From assembly GCF_964199755.1 (NCBI RefSeq), contig NC_133899.1, positions 1,302,001-1,366,000 on the forward strand: a stretch of DNA of 64,000 nt, given 5' to 3'. Made by a program: the position numbers and the translations under genes. This stretch comes from Larus michahellis. Lineage: Eukaryota; Chordata; Aves; Charadriiformes; Laridae. This document shows positions 38,201-50,900 of the stretch, piece by piece. Within the stretch, counting starts at the first letter, position 1. Each line of letters starts with the position of its first letter. Under the pieces are notes generated by a model. The model worked only from the letters and a program-made list of their open reading frames with translations, searched no databases and was not told the DNA's origin.

Positions 38201-40476
38201 ACGATCGTGCTGTCAAGGAGGAAAAAAAAAGAGAAAAAAAGATAAGCACTGACTTCAAGAGAAACCTGCAGTCTTTATGAGGGAATTGTTCCGTACACAG
38301 TCCTCATCATAGGGGTAATTGCCCGGATTTGGTTTTCAAAGGAGTCATTTCTGCAGCGCCCAAAGGCACCATCTTTGTAGCATGTAGTTTGTGCCATGCC
38401 CCTGCGATCTCTCACCCTCCTGAACTCTAAATTACAAGGCAAGGGGAAGTTACAGTACTACCAGCTGAGGAAGGAACCAATTAGATTAGCTTCTTTAAGT
38501 GCCCCCAACTTAATTGTAGTGAGAACTATGTTCTGAATGGTGAAAAGAGAAGACTAATTTAGTTTTGTTTCCTCAACAGAGATCCTCTTTCCTTAACAGA
38601 ATTCCTGGACAACACAGAGACTGCCCAAAACCCTTAACTACTTACTTATTTTGCAAGACATATCTTGGTGTATGTGCTTAGTGGGTTACACAAAGGGGAG
38701 TCACACTTCTACACGGTCCCCTCATGTGTTTGAAAGAGGCTGTCACAGCCAGCTGGTCCTTACCGGGTGGATCTCCCCTATGTAGTACTGCTGGAGCATG
38801 TCCCTGGCATCTGTGGAATGTCCAACATCTTCGAAGCTCTCTGTGGCATCTTTACCAGCTTGTTCGAGCAAAACTTCTTCTCCACCTGGATGCTGGAAGA
38901 GAAGACTTCAGGTGAGCAAAGGGCTAGATGCAAAAAAGGTACCAAGAGTGTCAGCCGCCTTCCTTCCAATCTCTTCTGTTCATCACAAATGCTTCAAAAC
39001 AACATCATCAATAAAATCTTCCAAAGGTTCAATTGTCCAACCTCTGCTTCAGGAATTCACAGAGAACAATGTGTGCTGCACAGCCTGGAAAATACCTTGC
39101 ATAATAAAAATCCCTCCAAAGAGGTGAATCCCCAACATACACAGGGAAGCACAGCTTTGTCCCCCACAGCCGAGCTATCCCTTCTGTGATTCTGTAACAG
39201 ATTTGGTCAAGAAAATAGTACGGGAGAAAGGATATCCTCATGTAGCTTTTCATGGGCTTCGCTGCATAGATCAGACTCCCTCGCTTGCAACTCCTGCATG
39301 ATTTTATCAAGAACTTTCCTGAGGCAACTCGAGAGCTAGTGAAGCACAAGACAACACTGTCTTCACAGACACCAGTGGAGGAAAGCATATTCTACATCTT
39401 CAGATACTACAAAAAATTAATAGTGTTTGTCTGACAGCCTCTCTCTACACATAACTGTTCAATGAGGAGTGGAGAAGAACAGAAGTTGCAACGACGAGAG
39501 CACTAAATCCCCAGGATGCTCCACAACAACACCAGCATTTCTGTGGGTAGCAGACGGTCACAGACAACTGTGAGACCAAGCGTTATGAACTGACAAAAAA
39601 ACCCTGATGCGATTCTGTTTTCCTTGATGGGTTGGGCTCTTCTCTAGCACTGTCAATACCATAATTCTAGGAACAGATTGGCAATGGAAAGCGCTAACCA
39701 CAAAGCTCGCAAAGCACAATCTCTTTACAGGGGGCGTGTGAACAAATAGTTGGGTTTGAACCATCAGCTAACCCAGTTAATCCAATAAAGTGGTCAGCCT
39801 TCTGAGTGCACACACAGGGACTAACCCAGTTTTCTAGAGCATCAGGCAACAAGCACTAAAGACACCAGTTTAGAAGATGAGACTTGTTCACTGCTGCCTG
39901 AAATGCCTCTAATGGCTACAAGCCTGGAACTGGAGACTCGAGATATTAGACCAAATTTCAGATCAAAGGACTAACACACCTGTCTGTAATATATTTTTCC
40001 TTCCCACAGACACAGAACAGTTGCCATTGCCCCTCTTCCTTGAGCTTGTCTGGTTTTGCTGCCGAAAGTCTAAATATTCCCACTTGGCTATCACACCTCA
40101 TACCAAACATACTCAGTATGGACATAAAAACAGTCCAGTTGTTTACTCCAGTGAGTTGCTGCAGCCAATTCTGTAATCCTCATATCAGAGCTCTGTATTC
40201 TGAATAAATCCCTTTATTGTCCAGGTATGTAACAAAAAATCAACGTGGAGCTTTCTCAGCAGCATGAAGGGCAAAGTCTGCAGTCCTAGGACACAGTTTG
40301 GTTAGCAGTCAGTTATTAGATTGCCTTAGCTGTAAAGCCAAGTGAGGTTCCTCTCTGCCCATTCCCTCTGTGCCTGGCTACAGATCTTGCTGCCATTTCT
40401 CCCACACCAACCCTCGCGCTCACTTGATGTCAGAGGGAGTCACATCAGGGACTACTCCAGCAGAAAACCCACACTC

Positions 40477-40509
<33 letters not shown>

Positions 40510-43500
40510 AGCGATTATCTGCTGGGGTGGCTCACTACAGAGTTGGATGCATGTCTCTGTTCGCGCAAGGGAGTCAATGGAAACACAGGCTGCAGCAAAA
40601 CCACCCTTTAGATCATTTCTGCGCCTCCTGGATCACACTCTCGGGCTCGGCTGCAGTGATGCTGTATATTGCCTATGCGAATTACTCAGAACTGTCCAAT
40701 TGTCAGCTATTTTATAAGTATTTTTGCAAAGATCCACAGAAACCAGGGGATGAAAAACTGGCCATTTACTTTTAGACTTCTAGAAGAACTCCTTAGGGAT
40801 GTGTCACCAGAAACCTCATTTCAGATGGAAAAATATCAGAACTGAATTTTAAGAAGACAACCTTGCTTTCCTAATTATCCACCCTAAAAGGGCAGTCAAA
40901 AACCTGCAGTAACAGGGAACATGCAGTGGATAAAGGCTTTCAGTGGCATCCAGTCTTTGCACATACAAGAGACAAGAAGAAAGGTAAAGTTTACTCCTCT
41001 TTACATCTTTGGGTCTGAAGCCTTTCTATGCACTTGCTAAATCCACAAGTAAGAAAAATAATTATTTATTCATGCACATCCGTCCTTCACTATAATCACC
41101 AAGCCAAATGAAAAGAAAACTTAAAAACGTTTTGGCATATCGTATTTCTGAAAGGACTCCCTAGTCTAGACAACCACAACTGCAGCCAGACAATTCTTAC
41201 TTGTCATACCCGAGCAAACGTAAAACCAGACTATTTATACAGGAAGTCATTTACTCTGCCACAAAACTTCCCAGAGCTACAGCTCCTCCAGGAAAACATG
41301 AAAGCTGGAAGTGTTGCAAAATGTGACAAAAAAAAAAAAAAAGTATTTCCAGAGGAAGTAATGGCTGAAAAATGTCTGTTTCTTTTCAGAAACAGACAAA
41401 AGTAAACAAGAACAGAAGAGGTGGGCCCAAGCACCAGTCCTCAGAAGTCTTCCTTAAAGCAGTAACAGAACCGGAACCTCCTTGTCACTGGAGCCTTCAG
41501 CATACACAACAAATAAAGTACACGTTGACCGCAACATCAGTAGTCTTGACGCACCAGTTCTGGAAGGATATAACCAGCACCACTGAGCAGAGAAAACAGT
41601 CTTACAAGTCTTACAGTCTTGTCATTTGGAAGTGAAAGCACAACAGCCATCGCCAGTATAAGGCACCCTCCGGAGTCCCTGGCCCAGGCAGGGCAGAAGG
41701 GAGGCCAGCCTGCTCTTGCCACAATCAGGAGATTTAGGGGGAGGAGAAAACCCAGGACTTCCTCATGCTCTGCAATACTCACAGCTACAGCAGGTACTCT
41801 CAAAAGCATCATTTCAGTGTGATCTTTGAATAAAGTTCTCCAAATTGGGACCAAACTGGGTCCAGAGAGGAACAGGAGAAGTAGGGAGTTGTACAACCCC
41901 ATATTCACTCCAAGCTCACTTCAAATATGTTACTGATGCTCTGAGGTGGTGAACAAAGAAGGTTTGCCCTTGATGACTCACCTCCTAATTAGCAGCTCCA
42001 ATAGTCCATCTTCTGTATCAGCCAAAGTTGTATTTATTCATGAGACCTCAGAAGATGCTCTGTCTGTGTAGCCTTTAGGAAGGGTATGGAGCGAGCCAGA
42101 AGCAGCAGCAGGTCAGAACCGTAGGCACGAGGCAAAGGCTTCTGAGAGTGCAACATGGAAACCCATTGCAGAAGGCGAGAGCCTAGAGTCGCCTCTTCAC
42201 AAACTCCATGTGCCTGTCTGCATACGTCTGGCTGGCAACTGCTGTTACAGACCCACTGTAAACTACAAATGAGCTCAGAAGCAACACTAAGCTCTATGAC
42301 TAATTAGATTGCTGGATCAGCTCAGACACAAGAGCATCACATTGAGGAGGGATGCAAAAGCTTTCATTCCTAGCCCCAGTATTAAAGAAAGGGAAAGAGT
42401 ATTACCCAGGAAAGGGAAGAGTGTTACTGTGCAATAATAATGAGCCAGTACTAAACTAGCCAGAAAACAAGGACAAGCAGCCACCTAGACAAATGGTGTC
42501 CATCAGCCACACACCCTTCAGAGCTTGTTTTAACATACAGAACAGGTTTCCCTGAAAACATCTTGCAAAGCTGGAGCAAGTCAGTATGAGCAAAACCAGA
42601 TCTCTGACATTCCTCCTTCTCCCTCACAGAGTTCTGGTTTCAGATACACCAGAGTACGCAGGAATTAAATGCAGAAAGACAAAGAAAGGTATTCAATATT
42701 GGTTTCTTGCTGCTGGTACAGTAAGGAGGTAAGAATCTAAAACTCTGCAGACTCTTTGGTGTGAGCAACCATCTGATACTTCCCTCCTCTTCGCTTTCAT
42801 CTCTATGATAATGCTATTAACAACCAGCTCTTCTGAGCACAAACCCTACCTTAGCCTTGTACTTGCCTGGAAAGACTCTAACTTCTGTTAGAACCATATA
42901 ATTTTAAAGAGGAGCTCTCAGCAGTAGAATATTTTATTCTTTTCAAACATAGTTTGAACAACATTATACTTGAAACCAACTGACCAGTTTGGGATACAGT
43001 TGTCACAACCCAGGCTCATTCCACTTGGAAACCAGTTCAAATAGATTTCTAGTCACACTTATCAGGTGATCAGAAGCAGCAGCGCGTGCCAAGACACAAA
43101 ACTGTGGTGGCTGCTGTATCTTGTGGACTCAGGTAACAGACAAAAAGGTATACTGAAGAGACATGTATCTCCAAACTCTTCTAGTCCTGCGACGAAATGG
43201 TGATAAATTATGTTCCTCTATGATAAGAATGCTTGTGAAAACGTCTGTTACAGATTGGGCACAAGTTAAAACCCACAGATTTTAATACCAGTGTGGTGAG
43301 GGCATAAGTGTGAGCAGTACCAGAGCTCAGAGAGCCTGTTGGGGAGGTAGATGTGCCTTCCTCCACTTCCTCACTCAACGTTCACACCTACCTGAGCAGC
43401 CAGCCCTTTTTGCTCTGGCCAAAGTCTACACCTGCTTTTCTAGACTACCGCAATCAGGAATAATAACATGTATTCTGGTGGTCCGATTACCTAGATTCAG

Positions 43501-46500
43501 GAGAAAAATACACTATTGCCATAAGGCTATCTCAGATTTCAAATAATCACACTTTGTTTCAGGCACTTACAGGCTTTCTGAAGCACAAGTGATTGCAGTC
43601 TCAGACACATCCATGAAATGTCAGTTGCTGTCTTTGCACGTCTCCTGCTTTTCATTCATGTTCTTATAGTTCAGTAGAATTTTGCTATGTGATAAATGTC
43701 TTAATTGTTACTCCTATTACACAGTAAATAACAAAGTAAATTGAAGTTTAAACTGATCCATGCTTCACACAACATTCAGACTTTGAGTTGGCCAGCTAAT
43801 GGCTGACCTGCTGTACCTAGTTTGCAGGAATCACAAAGCAAAATTCCACAATCTTTTAGCAGTGAGGCTTCTTTGAGATTACGCCATCACTCCAAGGTAA
43901 CGCTGCAGTGGAACTCAGCGATCCTGTTCAAATAATCTGTGACCAAAGGCCAGAAAAGGCAACAATTAGATACTGCTTCAGTGACTACACAGGATCAAGG
44001 GGAAAGAGTACCTGCTGAAACCCCGATAGCTGCAGTTACAGCAACTCAAAGCTCCAAAGCAGAACAGTTTATCAGACAACTGTAACTTTTAAACAAGACA
44101 AACACTCCTGGTTCCGATCAGCTACACATTGTTCCCCTGTCACTCGAGTGATTACAGTGGGGTAACAGATATAAAGTGTATTTTTGCCAATAAATTAGGC
44201 CTTGATCTACGAGTTTCACTATGTCAGTGAGGGGTGTACATAGCAGAGTGTTGTGTCAGCCATGCTGGCACAGTTAAAACAGTAGCCTTATTCTTCTTCC
44301 TTTCCCTAGTCCAAGTAGATCTTTTTCATGTCAGAAAAACACAAATGGGAAAAAGGGCTTGGAAAGGGCAGCGTGAAATACCATCTCAAGGTAACATTCA
44401 GGGCAGTGCTAAAACTGGCTTGCTGGGGGGGAGTGAAGCGTTCTTCTGGGCTCATTTATAATACTGAAGGTGTCCCAGGGAGCACGTCCCAGATGCTATC
44501 TTACACAGAATGCTGAGATGAAGACTGTGACCACCACGCAGGATCCATGCTCTGAAACACTGTGTCATTCACACTCGGGTAAATATCTTGAAAACATTTT
44601 TCTAACTCTTAAGTCAGAAAGGTGATAAGCAGCAACTATAATTGGAACATGGAGGCAAGCATAAGACAACACACTTTCTGCAAGCACAGTCCCAATCTCC
44701 AGCTCTTTTTGGCTCTTCCTAAACCCACAGTGTTTTGTTATTTAGAAACCAGCAGTGAACTGTTTTTCCGCATTTTTGCCTGGTCTTCCCCTGAATCTAC
44801 TTAACCTTCTTGCATCCAGAACAACCTTTGTCAAGGAGTTTCACTGGTCTGCTCCCTGTTGCGTGAAGAAACACCATTTGTTTTGAACCTGGCTCCAGCC
44901 AGCTTCTCTGATGCCCCCTGGTTCTTGTACTAGACTTCAAGGTGCAAACATGAAAGATTTCAGAAACTAGTGGAGTAACAAACATTCTTCAAAATACACC
45001 CGTCATCCTGCCTGTTTCATATGATCAGCAGAAGTAGCTGGGCCCACAGCTTTCTACTCCACTGCGCGCTCTCAGGAATTTGATAGATGCCAGATGACAG
45101 GTTTGGCCTAGTGCCGGGGAACCCAAACACTGGAGGGGGCGTGCAGGTCGAAGGAGGCAGTCAGCTGCTCAAAAAATCCTCACGTACCAGCTGGAAAACT
45201 CCTGGTCTTGTGAACTGACCCTGGAAGAGGAATCCAAGTACCTTACTTCTGCTTGCAGCTCCACCATTTAAGAGCTTCTTGAGTTAGAGTCACACTCAAT
45301 ATGATTGTCCTCTGCTTCCCACCCTGACTACAAGCTCTTTACAGTACAGTTTGCATCTTGCTGTAGATGCATGCGACTAAGTGTGCAACAGGTCCTTCAC
45401 CTCAGCCGGACCTGTGGGCTCTCCTGTAAAACAAACAGCTGAGCATCAGCTGCTAGTTTCTTCTCTGTCCCACGTACTTTTCTTTCCAGCGTACTGGGTT
45501 CCTAGAGTCTCTCTCAAGTATCAAAGACCCAAGAAGAGCAGCTGCTCAGCAGGCAGCTTTTCAGATCCTGCACCTGACGCAGAGACATCTGCAAACAGTG
45601 CTGGAGAACCAACAGCAGACACTGGTGAGCAAAGGAGCGAGCAGCCAGGATCCATTTATGGTCCTGTGAGAGCAAGATTTTTCATTACAAAAGCTATAAA
45701 CAGTGCAGAACTGGCTATGGCAAAGGCCAGCTCAAGCCACCGTAGTAAAAGACACTCCCTAATTTGTTCGCTGAAATACCTTAGAGGCTCTCTTAAAATA
45801 AACGGGGGGAAGACTCAAAGCCCAAGTCAAATTCTGAATGAAGCGTCATGATGCTGGATCCAATGAACAAAATCGGTTGCGTCCAACTTTATAAAACTGA
45901 AAGTTACACAGAAAGCCACTACCTCCAGCTGTCAGGCCGCTGTAGAAAAGCTGCCAGGTTATCGTTCTCTCCTCCAATCTGATAAGCCTCTACACGTCAC
46001 CAAGGTAGCTTTGTCATTATATGTTATGACTACATAGCAGACATGCTTTAATCGTATATGCCTGGAGGAAAATCAGAGTTTAATTTGGACAAGCAAACCT
46101 AGCAAGCAGCAACAGGCATCTTTTCAGTGAAGTGCCCTTCTTTTAGAGATGATTCAGACTAACTTTCTTGCATTATCCTGTAGATGCTACAAAGGGTTTG
46201 GTGTTTTTTTAAGCTGGGATAAGAGCCATTTGAAATTTTACCATTTCTTCCTACTCTATTTTCATCTCCAAACACTAATGATATCACTCTCAACCTTCAC
46301 AAAAACAGAAGTCAAAAGCATTGAGTCTAGAAGCAATTTTTGTCCCCCACATTGAAGAGAACTGGCGATTACGCAGCAGAGATTGCACCCTTTCTGAATC
46401 ACTCGTGCACGGTCACCTCTGGGAAGGCATTAGTGCAGCAGATGCTCACCTACTGAATCACCATGACTCTCTCCCTTAAGTTCTGGGGTGTCCCTGGAGA

Positions 46501-47289
46501 TGTCACATGTAAACTACTGCCAGCCCGACACCGTTTACCCTACAAGACCAGAAGTGCAGTAACGTGGCTCAAGGAGAGCTGCACCTCCTACGTAAGGCAT
46601 GCCTGAACAGATTTTGTCAGAAGACAGAAGCTGACTCCAGCGAGTAGAAGCGCAACCCCTGCCCTCAGCTGGTCTTTGCCATGACTCTCCCGTTTCTCGC
46701 AGGTGTCTTTGAGCTGGGGCAGGACTTGCAGATAAACCGCGCCGGTGGCCAACGGACCACCGGGTCTCTTGGGGACCCTCCTCGGGGCTTCTGGACCCCT
46801 CCCTCGGGGCAAGGGGGATGCCGAGGTCCCACAGCCTGAGGCTAGAGCCCTGCCTCAGGAGCCCCCCCGCCCCCAGGCCTACTCGTCTCCTCTTCCCCTT
46901 GTAGCCTCCCCCGTGATCTCTGCCCGCCATGGCACCCCTCCGCCCCCTCTATTCTTCCCCCTCCCAGGCCCTCCCCTCCCTTCTCAGCCCCGCACGCCCT
47001 CCCCGCTCCCCTCAGCCCCCCGCCACAAGGCCCTCTCCTCCCTCCTTCAGCCCCCCCAGGCCCCGTCATTCCCCCCGGCGGCCCCTGAGGGGACAGGACG
47101 GGACCCCGCCCCACCCGGCCTCACCTCCTCCAGGAAGCGGGTGACATCGTAGACACGCCCGTGGATGACCAGCCAGGCCTCGTGGCTGGAGTTCCGCTTC
47201 CCCACCTCCTCCAGCGTGAAGACGGGCCCAGCCTCCGCCGCCGCCTCCGCCGTGCGCTTCCCAGTCTCCGTGCGCTCCCCGGACTCCAT
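35197..47289 (-). CDS. CYB5B: Cytochrome b5 type B (outer mitochondrial membrane), complete gene
   Basis: The whole gene, five coding exons joined in phase, encodes a predicted 147-residue protein, close to the mammalian length of about 146-150. CYB5B is a small haem protein anchored in the outer mitochondrial membrane by its C-terminus, passing electrons to partners such as the mARC amidoxime-reducing system. The haem domain spans roughly residues 22-98. The axial ligands are His56 (in HPGG) and His80 (in DVGHS), 24 residues apart as in the family. A short polar linker (99-118) precedes the tail anchor: an aromatic and aliphatic segment, about 120-137, then the basic YRYY stretch and a short end (LDGRTS), typical of mitochondrial rather than ER targeting. 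It lies head-to-head with TERF2 and tail-to-head with NFAT5, the order known in mammals. Confidence 0.96.
36260..36291 (-). CDS. CYB5B: CYB5B coding exon 4 (32-nt microexon)
   Basis: The acceptor TTTCCTCCTTCAG and donor GTATAG flank 32 nt encoding [10 protein letters not shown] plus two bases of Ser118. The opening DPS matches the DPSK that begins the same linker exon in mammals. It enters in phase 0 and leaves in phase 2, exactly what exon 5 requires. It is too short to be found by open-frame search. Confidence 0.88.
38183..38209 (-). CDS. CYB5B: CYB5B coding exon 3 (27-nt microexon)
   Basis: A 27-nt exon between the acceptor CTCCTTGACAG and donor GTAAG, encoding HDRKKEGSK. This aligns with SDLKPESGSK in mammalian CYB5B, the polar linker after the haem domain. 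It is symmetric (phase 0 to 0), so skipping it would keep the frame. Only 554 bp separate it from exon 2. Confidence 0.88.
38764..38892 (-). CDS. CYB5B: CYB5B coding exon 2 (haem-binding core)
   Basis: 129 nt, 43 codons, phase 0 at both ends, between the acceptor TCTTCTCTTCCAG and donor GTAAG. It encodes [20 protein letters not shown] then [20 protein letters not shown] and IHP. Both haem-ligating histidines (His56 and His80) are in this exon. It is nearly identical to mammalian CYB5B over its whole length. Confidence 0.97.
38893..47124 (-). other. CYB5B: CYB5B intron 1 (noncoding)
   Basis: An 8.2-kb intron with a GTGAGG donor at 47124 and a pyrimidine-rich acceptor at 38893. It contains A30 at 40478-40507 and A15 at 41328-41342. 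I saw no additional exon, RNA gene or recognisable transposon. Open frames, such as a 156-codon one on the opposite strand at 45381, show no known pattern. Confidence 0.75.
40478..40507 (+). repeat. Poly-A run, 30 bp
   Basis: Thirty consecutive A residues in CYB5B intron 1, the longest homopolymer in the window. No processed pseudogene is recognisable upstream, so it is treated as a simple repeat. Confidence 0.92.
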
Positions 47290-47900
47290 GCTGGCCGCCG
47301 GTACCTTCGCGGAACGATGGGCTTGTCCCGCGGCAGCCGCCGTAGCGATGGCGGCCGCCCCCTACAGCTAACGGCCCGCGGCGGCTCCCGGCCGTGTCCG
47401 ACGGCCAATGAGGAGCGAGCGACACTGGCGGTGGGGTGACGTCTGGCACTGGCTGCAGCCAGTGGGAGGGCGCGTTGCCAGCCGTGGGCCAATAGGGAGC
47501 GGCCAGAGCGCCAGGGCGGGAAGGCGCCGGGTCTCACCTCACCTCGCCTTCCCTCAGGCGGCGCGTTACGGCCTGGCCTTGCCGGCTCCCCCCGACACCG
47601 CCCCGGCTCCTCCCCGGCGTCGGCCGCTCTGCTGCCCCACCCGGACGGCCAGAGAGCGAGGTGCTTGTCAGCGGCCTGCCCGCGGCGGTGTCCGTCCTTG
47701 GCCTCTGGTAATTCTCCCTGTTGGGTGGGTGAAGGGAAACACTTCTGTGGAAACCGGGATCTCCTGGGAAGCGGCTGTTCCTGTCAGGGACCGTCCAGGC
47801 TCGCCTGCAGTCGGAGCTGCAGCTCCCCTCCCAGAGCAGGGCCGCGGGTGTCTGTGACAGGGGTTGTCTCCGGTGGTTGGGAGGACAGCGTGGTGCTGGG
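46700..47900. promoter_or_regulatory. CYB5B: CpG island and promoter of CYB5B
   Basis: GC- and CpG-rich block covering the start of intron 1, exon 1 and about 600 bp upstream. Two CCAAT boxes on the plus strand, GGCCAATG (CCAAT at 47405-47409) and GGCCAATAG (47489-47493), lie about 116 and 200 bp upstream of the CYB5B ATG. They are 84 bp apart. NF-Y binds this motif in either orientation. No TATA box is evident. Confidence 0.85.
47125..47289 (-). CDS. CYB5B: CYB5B coding exon 1
   Basis: 165 nt, 55 codons, ending in phase 0 at a GTGAGG donor. The residues include [12 protein letters not shown] and [18 protein letters not shown], the conserved start of a cytochrome b5 fold, preceded by about 22 acidic, Ala-rich residues that differ from mammals as expected for this variable end. 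The ATG at 47289 has A at -3 and G at +4. The next exon starts HPGG, restoring the family motif. Confidence 0.96.
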
Positions 47901-47949
47901 GAATGAGCAGTGGCAGCCGACAGGGAGTCACAGGTAGCGGCTGTTTCAT

Positions 47950-50900
47950 CAGGAAAGCATATGGGACGTATGCTGGCAAGAGTCGTTAGGGTGCCTTGGT
48001 TGAGCTGTAGCATGCCTTTGGTGGGCCTCCAATTCCACTGCCAACCAGAACAGCTTTTTTACTGCTCCTTTTGTTATGATTCTTCCTGCCTGTATATAAA
48101 ATAGATAACAATCTCAGAGATCTTTAAATCTCACAGCTGTAATGTCTTCAGAGTGCGCAGTTGTGTTGGCTTTTAAAGGAAAGTGTTCATGTGCAGATCT
48201 GATGTGAGTCACTTAGTAAGTTGTCTCTTCCCTGCCAGCCACATTGAACGGGTTTAGGGGCAGAGAGACTGGAAGCTCAGGAACGTGAGTAATTTGTAAA
48301 CCTGATGGTTTTCATTCATAAACTTGCATTCATGGCTGTGGAATTTATTTTCTTATACTTGCAGTGCAGGTGTAATGCTGGACAGTGGACTGTTTGTTTT
48401 AACGTAACTGCTGAGGAGGCAGAAATGCCCTATGTTGTAAGAAGTGCTAATACTGTTACCACTGCTGGCTAAAGATTAAAGGTATATGCAAATGGAATTT
48501 GAGCAGGCTAACATTGTGTTGTTTACTACAGTTGGGATTTTAAAAGGAGCTCAAGTGAAGTAGGTGCCCATACCTGGCTTGTCGCTAAGCTGAGATCTCT
48601 GTGGGAATGAGATATACCTAATGGTGCAGTCTGGGAGATTTATCAGCTCAAAGATGTTATCATAACTAACTGTGCTATCTGTCCACATCCACTTCAGTAC
48701 AAAGACAGGTTAGGTTCTTGAAGATCCCAGGTTGTATGCCAAACACATCTTCTTGGTCACTGGTAAGAAATCTTTTATTACTGGAGAGAAAGAAATTGCT
48801 CCAGTGGTGCCTGCCAACCATCGTCTCTAATCCAATTGCAGTTGTAATGCACAGCCTTTATGAATGGCTGACACTTGGCACAGCAGCTGTTTTTCATACA
48901 CTGGTTTATCCTGGCCTTGTTCTGCTGGTTTTGCACAAGGAACTGGGGATGGAGGTGCAATCAAAGTAGTAAGGGAATAAAGTCACTGTACTAGGTAAAG
49001 AATAAAGTGAAGGTAGAAGAGAAGGTACTCAAGTCAAATCAGTCTAATTTGTGCAGGATTCAAATCTATCTCCTGCTGTCAGTGTGTTCTCCGTCTTAGG
49101 AAGTAAGGTATAAATCTGGATATACCACAGCAATAGTTGAACTCTACTGAGTGTTTCACGTCCTTTGGTACCTTTTGGTGGTGACTCTTCCTCATGCAGG
49201 CTGTTATTCCGTGGTACCTTAAGAGGCTCGGTTCTCGTAGCTGTATCAAAGAGTGTTTCTTTTCATAAGTGCATTTACTGCCTTGTGCTTCCCAGCAAGT
49301 TTGCAGTCTTTTGTCATGATTCTTACTCCTACTCTGCTGGCACAGCAAACTGGGGTTTCTGCTTCTCCAAAAGCACGTGGTTGCACACACCGCCTTTGGT
49401 CTATTGCTCTGGTGAATTGTAGGCTTTTGTGTGGCCACCTTTTAAATTAAATGCTGTTAGTTTATGACATTTATTGAGAGCCATAAAGCTAGAATATTTC
49501 TCCATCTCTTGGTGCTTTCATGTATGCTAGCATGCACACTCAAAGTCCTCCTTTAAGTATACACTCATTCCCCACTGTTGCCCAATAAAGTCTGCAGTGA
49601 CTTCTTCCAATCCAAGCGTCAGAACCAGCACTCTGTCTGTACGTGCTTGGGCAGCTGTTAAAGTCACGCTGTTCTTGAACTCCTTGTCCTCCTGAGGAAG
49701 CATTCTTAGCTTTGTTACAGGCTGGAGGGTGCAGACCTCACAGCTTCCTCTCCAGCCATTTCAGAGCAATACAGATACTTCATCTGTAAATGCAAATTCA
49801 GGTATCTTCTCTATTCGGGCAAGTCCATACATTTACTTTACCAGATATCTGAACTGTTGTTCTGAAACTTCTTCAGTTACCTAATGAATAGGTTAGTTTC
49901 AATATAGCTTAAATATTGAGCAGTGCTTCTTCTTTTGATACTTTCTATATATCTTTTTCCAGTCATTAGGGATGCTTCCCTGATTCTGTGTGTAACCTGA
50001 GTATCCTCTCTGACATGAAAGCATTTCTAGCTCCTTGCACTGATGTGACATACAACCTTGCAGCTCCCTTATTGTGTAACGTTGCTAAGATGGAAGCTCC
50101 CCCCAGCCAGGCCACGTAACGTAAACTAACGTGGGGTTTCATCATCATGCACCCTTGTTGCTGCAACATCCTTCTGCCCAGTCTTGACAAGTGCAGTCAT
50201 GTATCGTTTCACACAAGGAGCTGCTGTAAAGATCGCTCTACCCTCTCACATTGACCAGGCTACGCATCTCTTGGCACATTTCTGCTGGCCCCATCCCTTA
50301 GTTGTGTGAAAAACTGTGTTTCTCTTTCTAGATCCTGCCCAGCGCATTCCTGCCTGTCTTGATTTCAGTATGAAGTACTTACCGTTGCCTCAGATTGGTT
50401 CACAATGTCAGTTTCTATAACCTACTAGATGCATTTTCAGGTAAGTGCCTTTGTGCTTTCCTCTCTGCAGCTCTCGTGCTTGGAGGGTTTCTCTGTATAT
50501 TTTGCAGAGCAATCATCATGCTCCTCAACATTTCCCTTTTCCACAGTGACAACTGTTTCGTTGCTGCCTCTTTTTCTGTGGCTGTCCGCTGCCTTTCTAA
50601 GATTGCTTGGCAGTCTTATCTGCTTATATCTGTTTTGCAGTTGTGCGTAGCACAGTGGCATCCTGGTCCATGCCCAGGCTTTCTAGGCACATCAGCAACA
50701 CAAATAATGGGCATGGTAACAAATGAGCTCTATATTTATTTATTGAGCAACAGAATTCAATGTCTGCTCTTCCTTACCATTATCAAACCCAAACAGAAGT
50801 CAGAAATCTGTCGTGTGTCTGTCTAGAGAGTAAGCCCTTTAGGGCTTGTCTTCTGTTTGGTGCAGCGCGGCGCACGCAGCCGGTGCTCTGTGAAAGAGAA

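Noticed and set aside
40478-40507. Poly-A run as the tail of a processed pseudogene
   Set aside because: No gene-like sequence, poly(A) signal or target-site duplication is recognisable beside it; the same holds for the runs at 1193, 7355, 10109, 15275 and 41328.
45381-45851. 156-codon plus-strand frame within CYB5B intron 1
   Set aside because: It is antisense to the gene, with no known motif, low-complexity Ser/Ala content and no promoter or poly(A) context.
49060-49090. ATTCAAATC resembling a tRNA T-loop
   Set aside because: No acceptor stem, D-arm or anticodon arm could be paired around it, and the box A motif is missing. No tRNA gene was found in the window.
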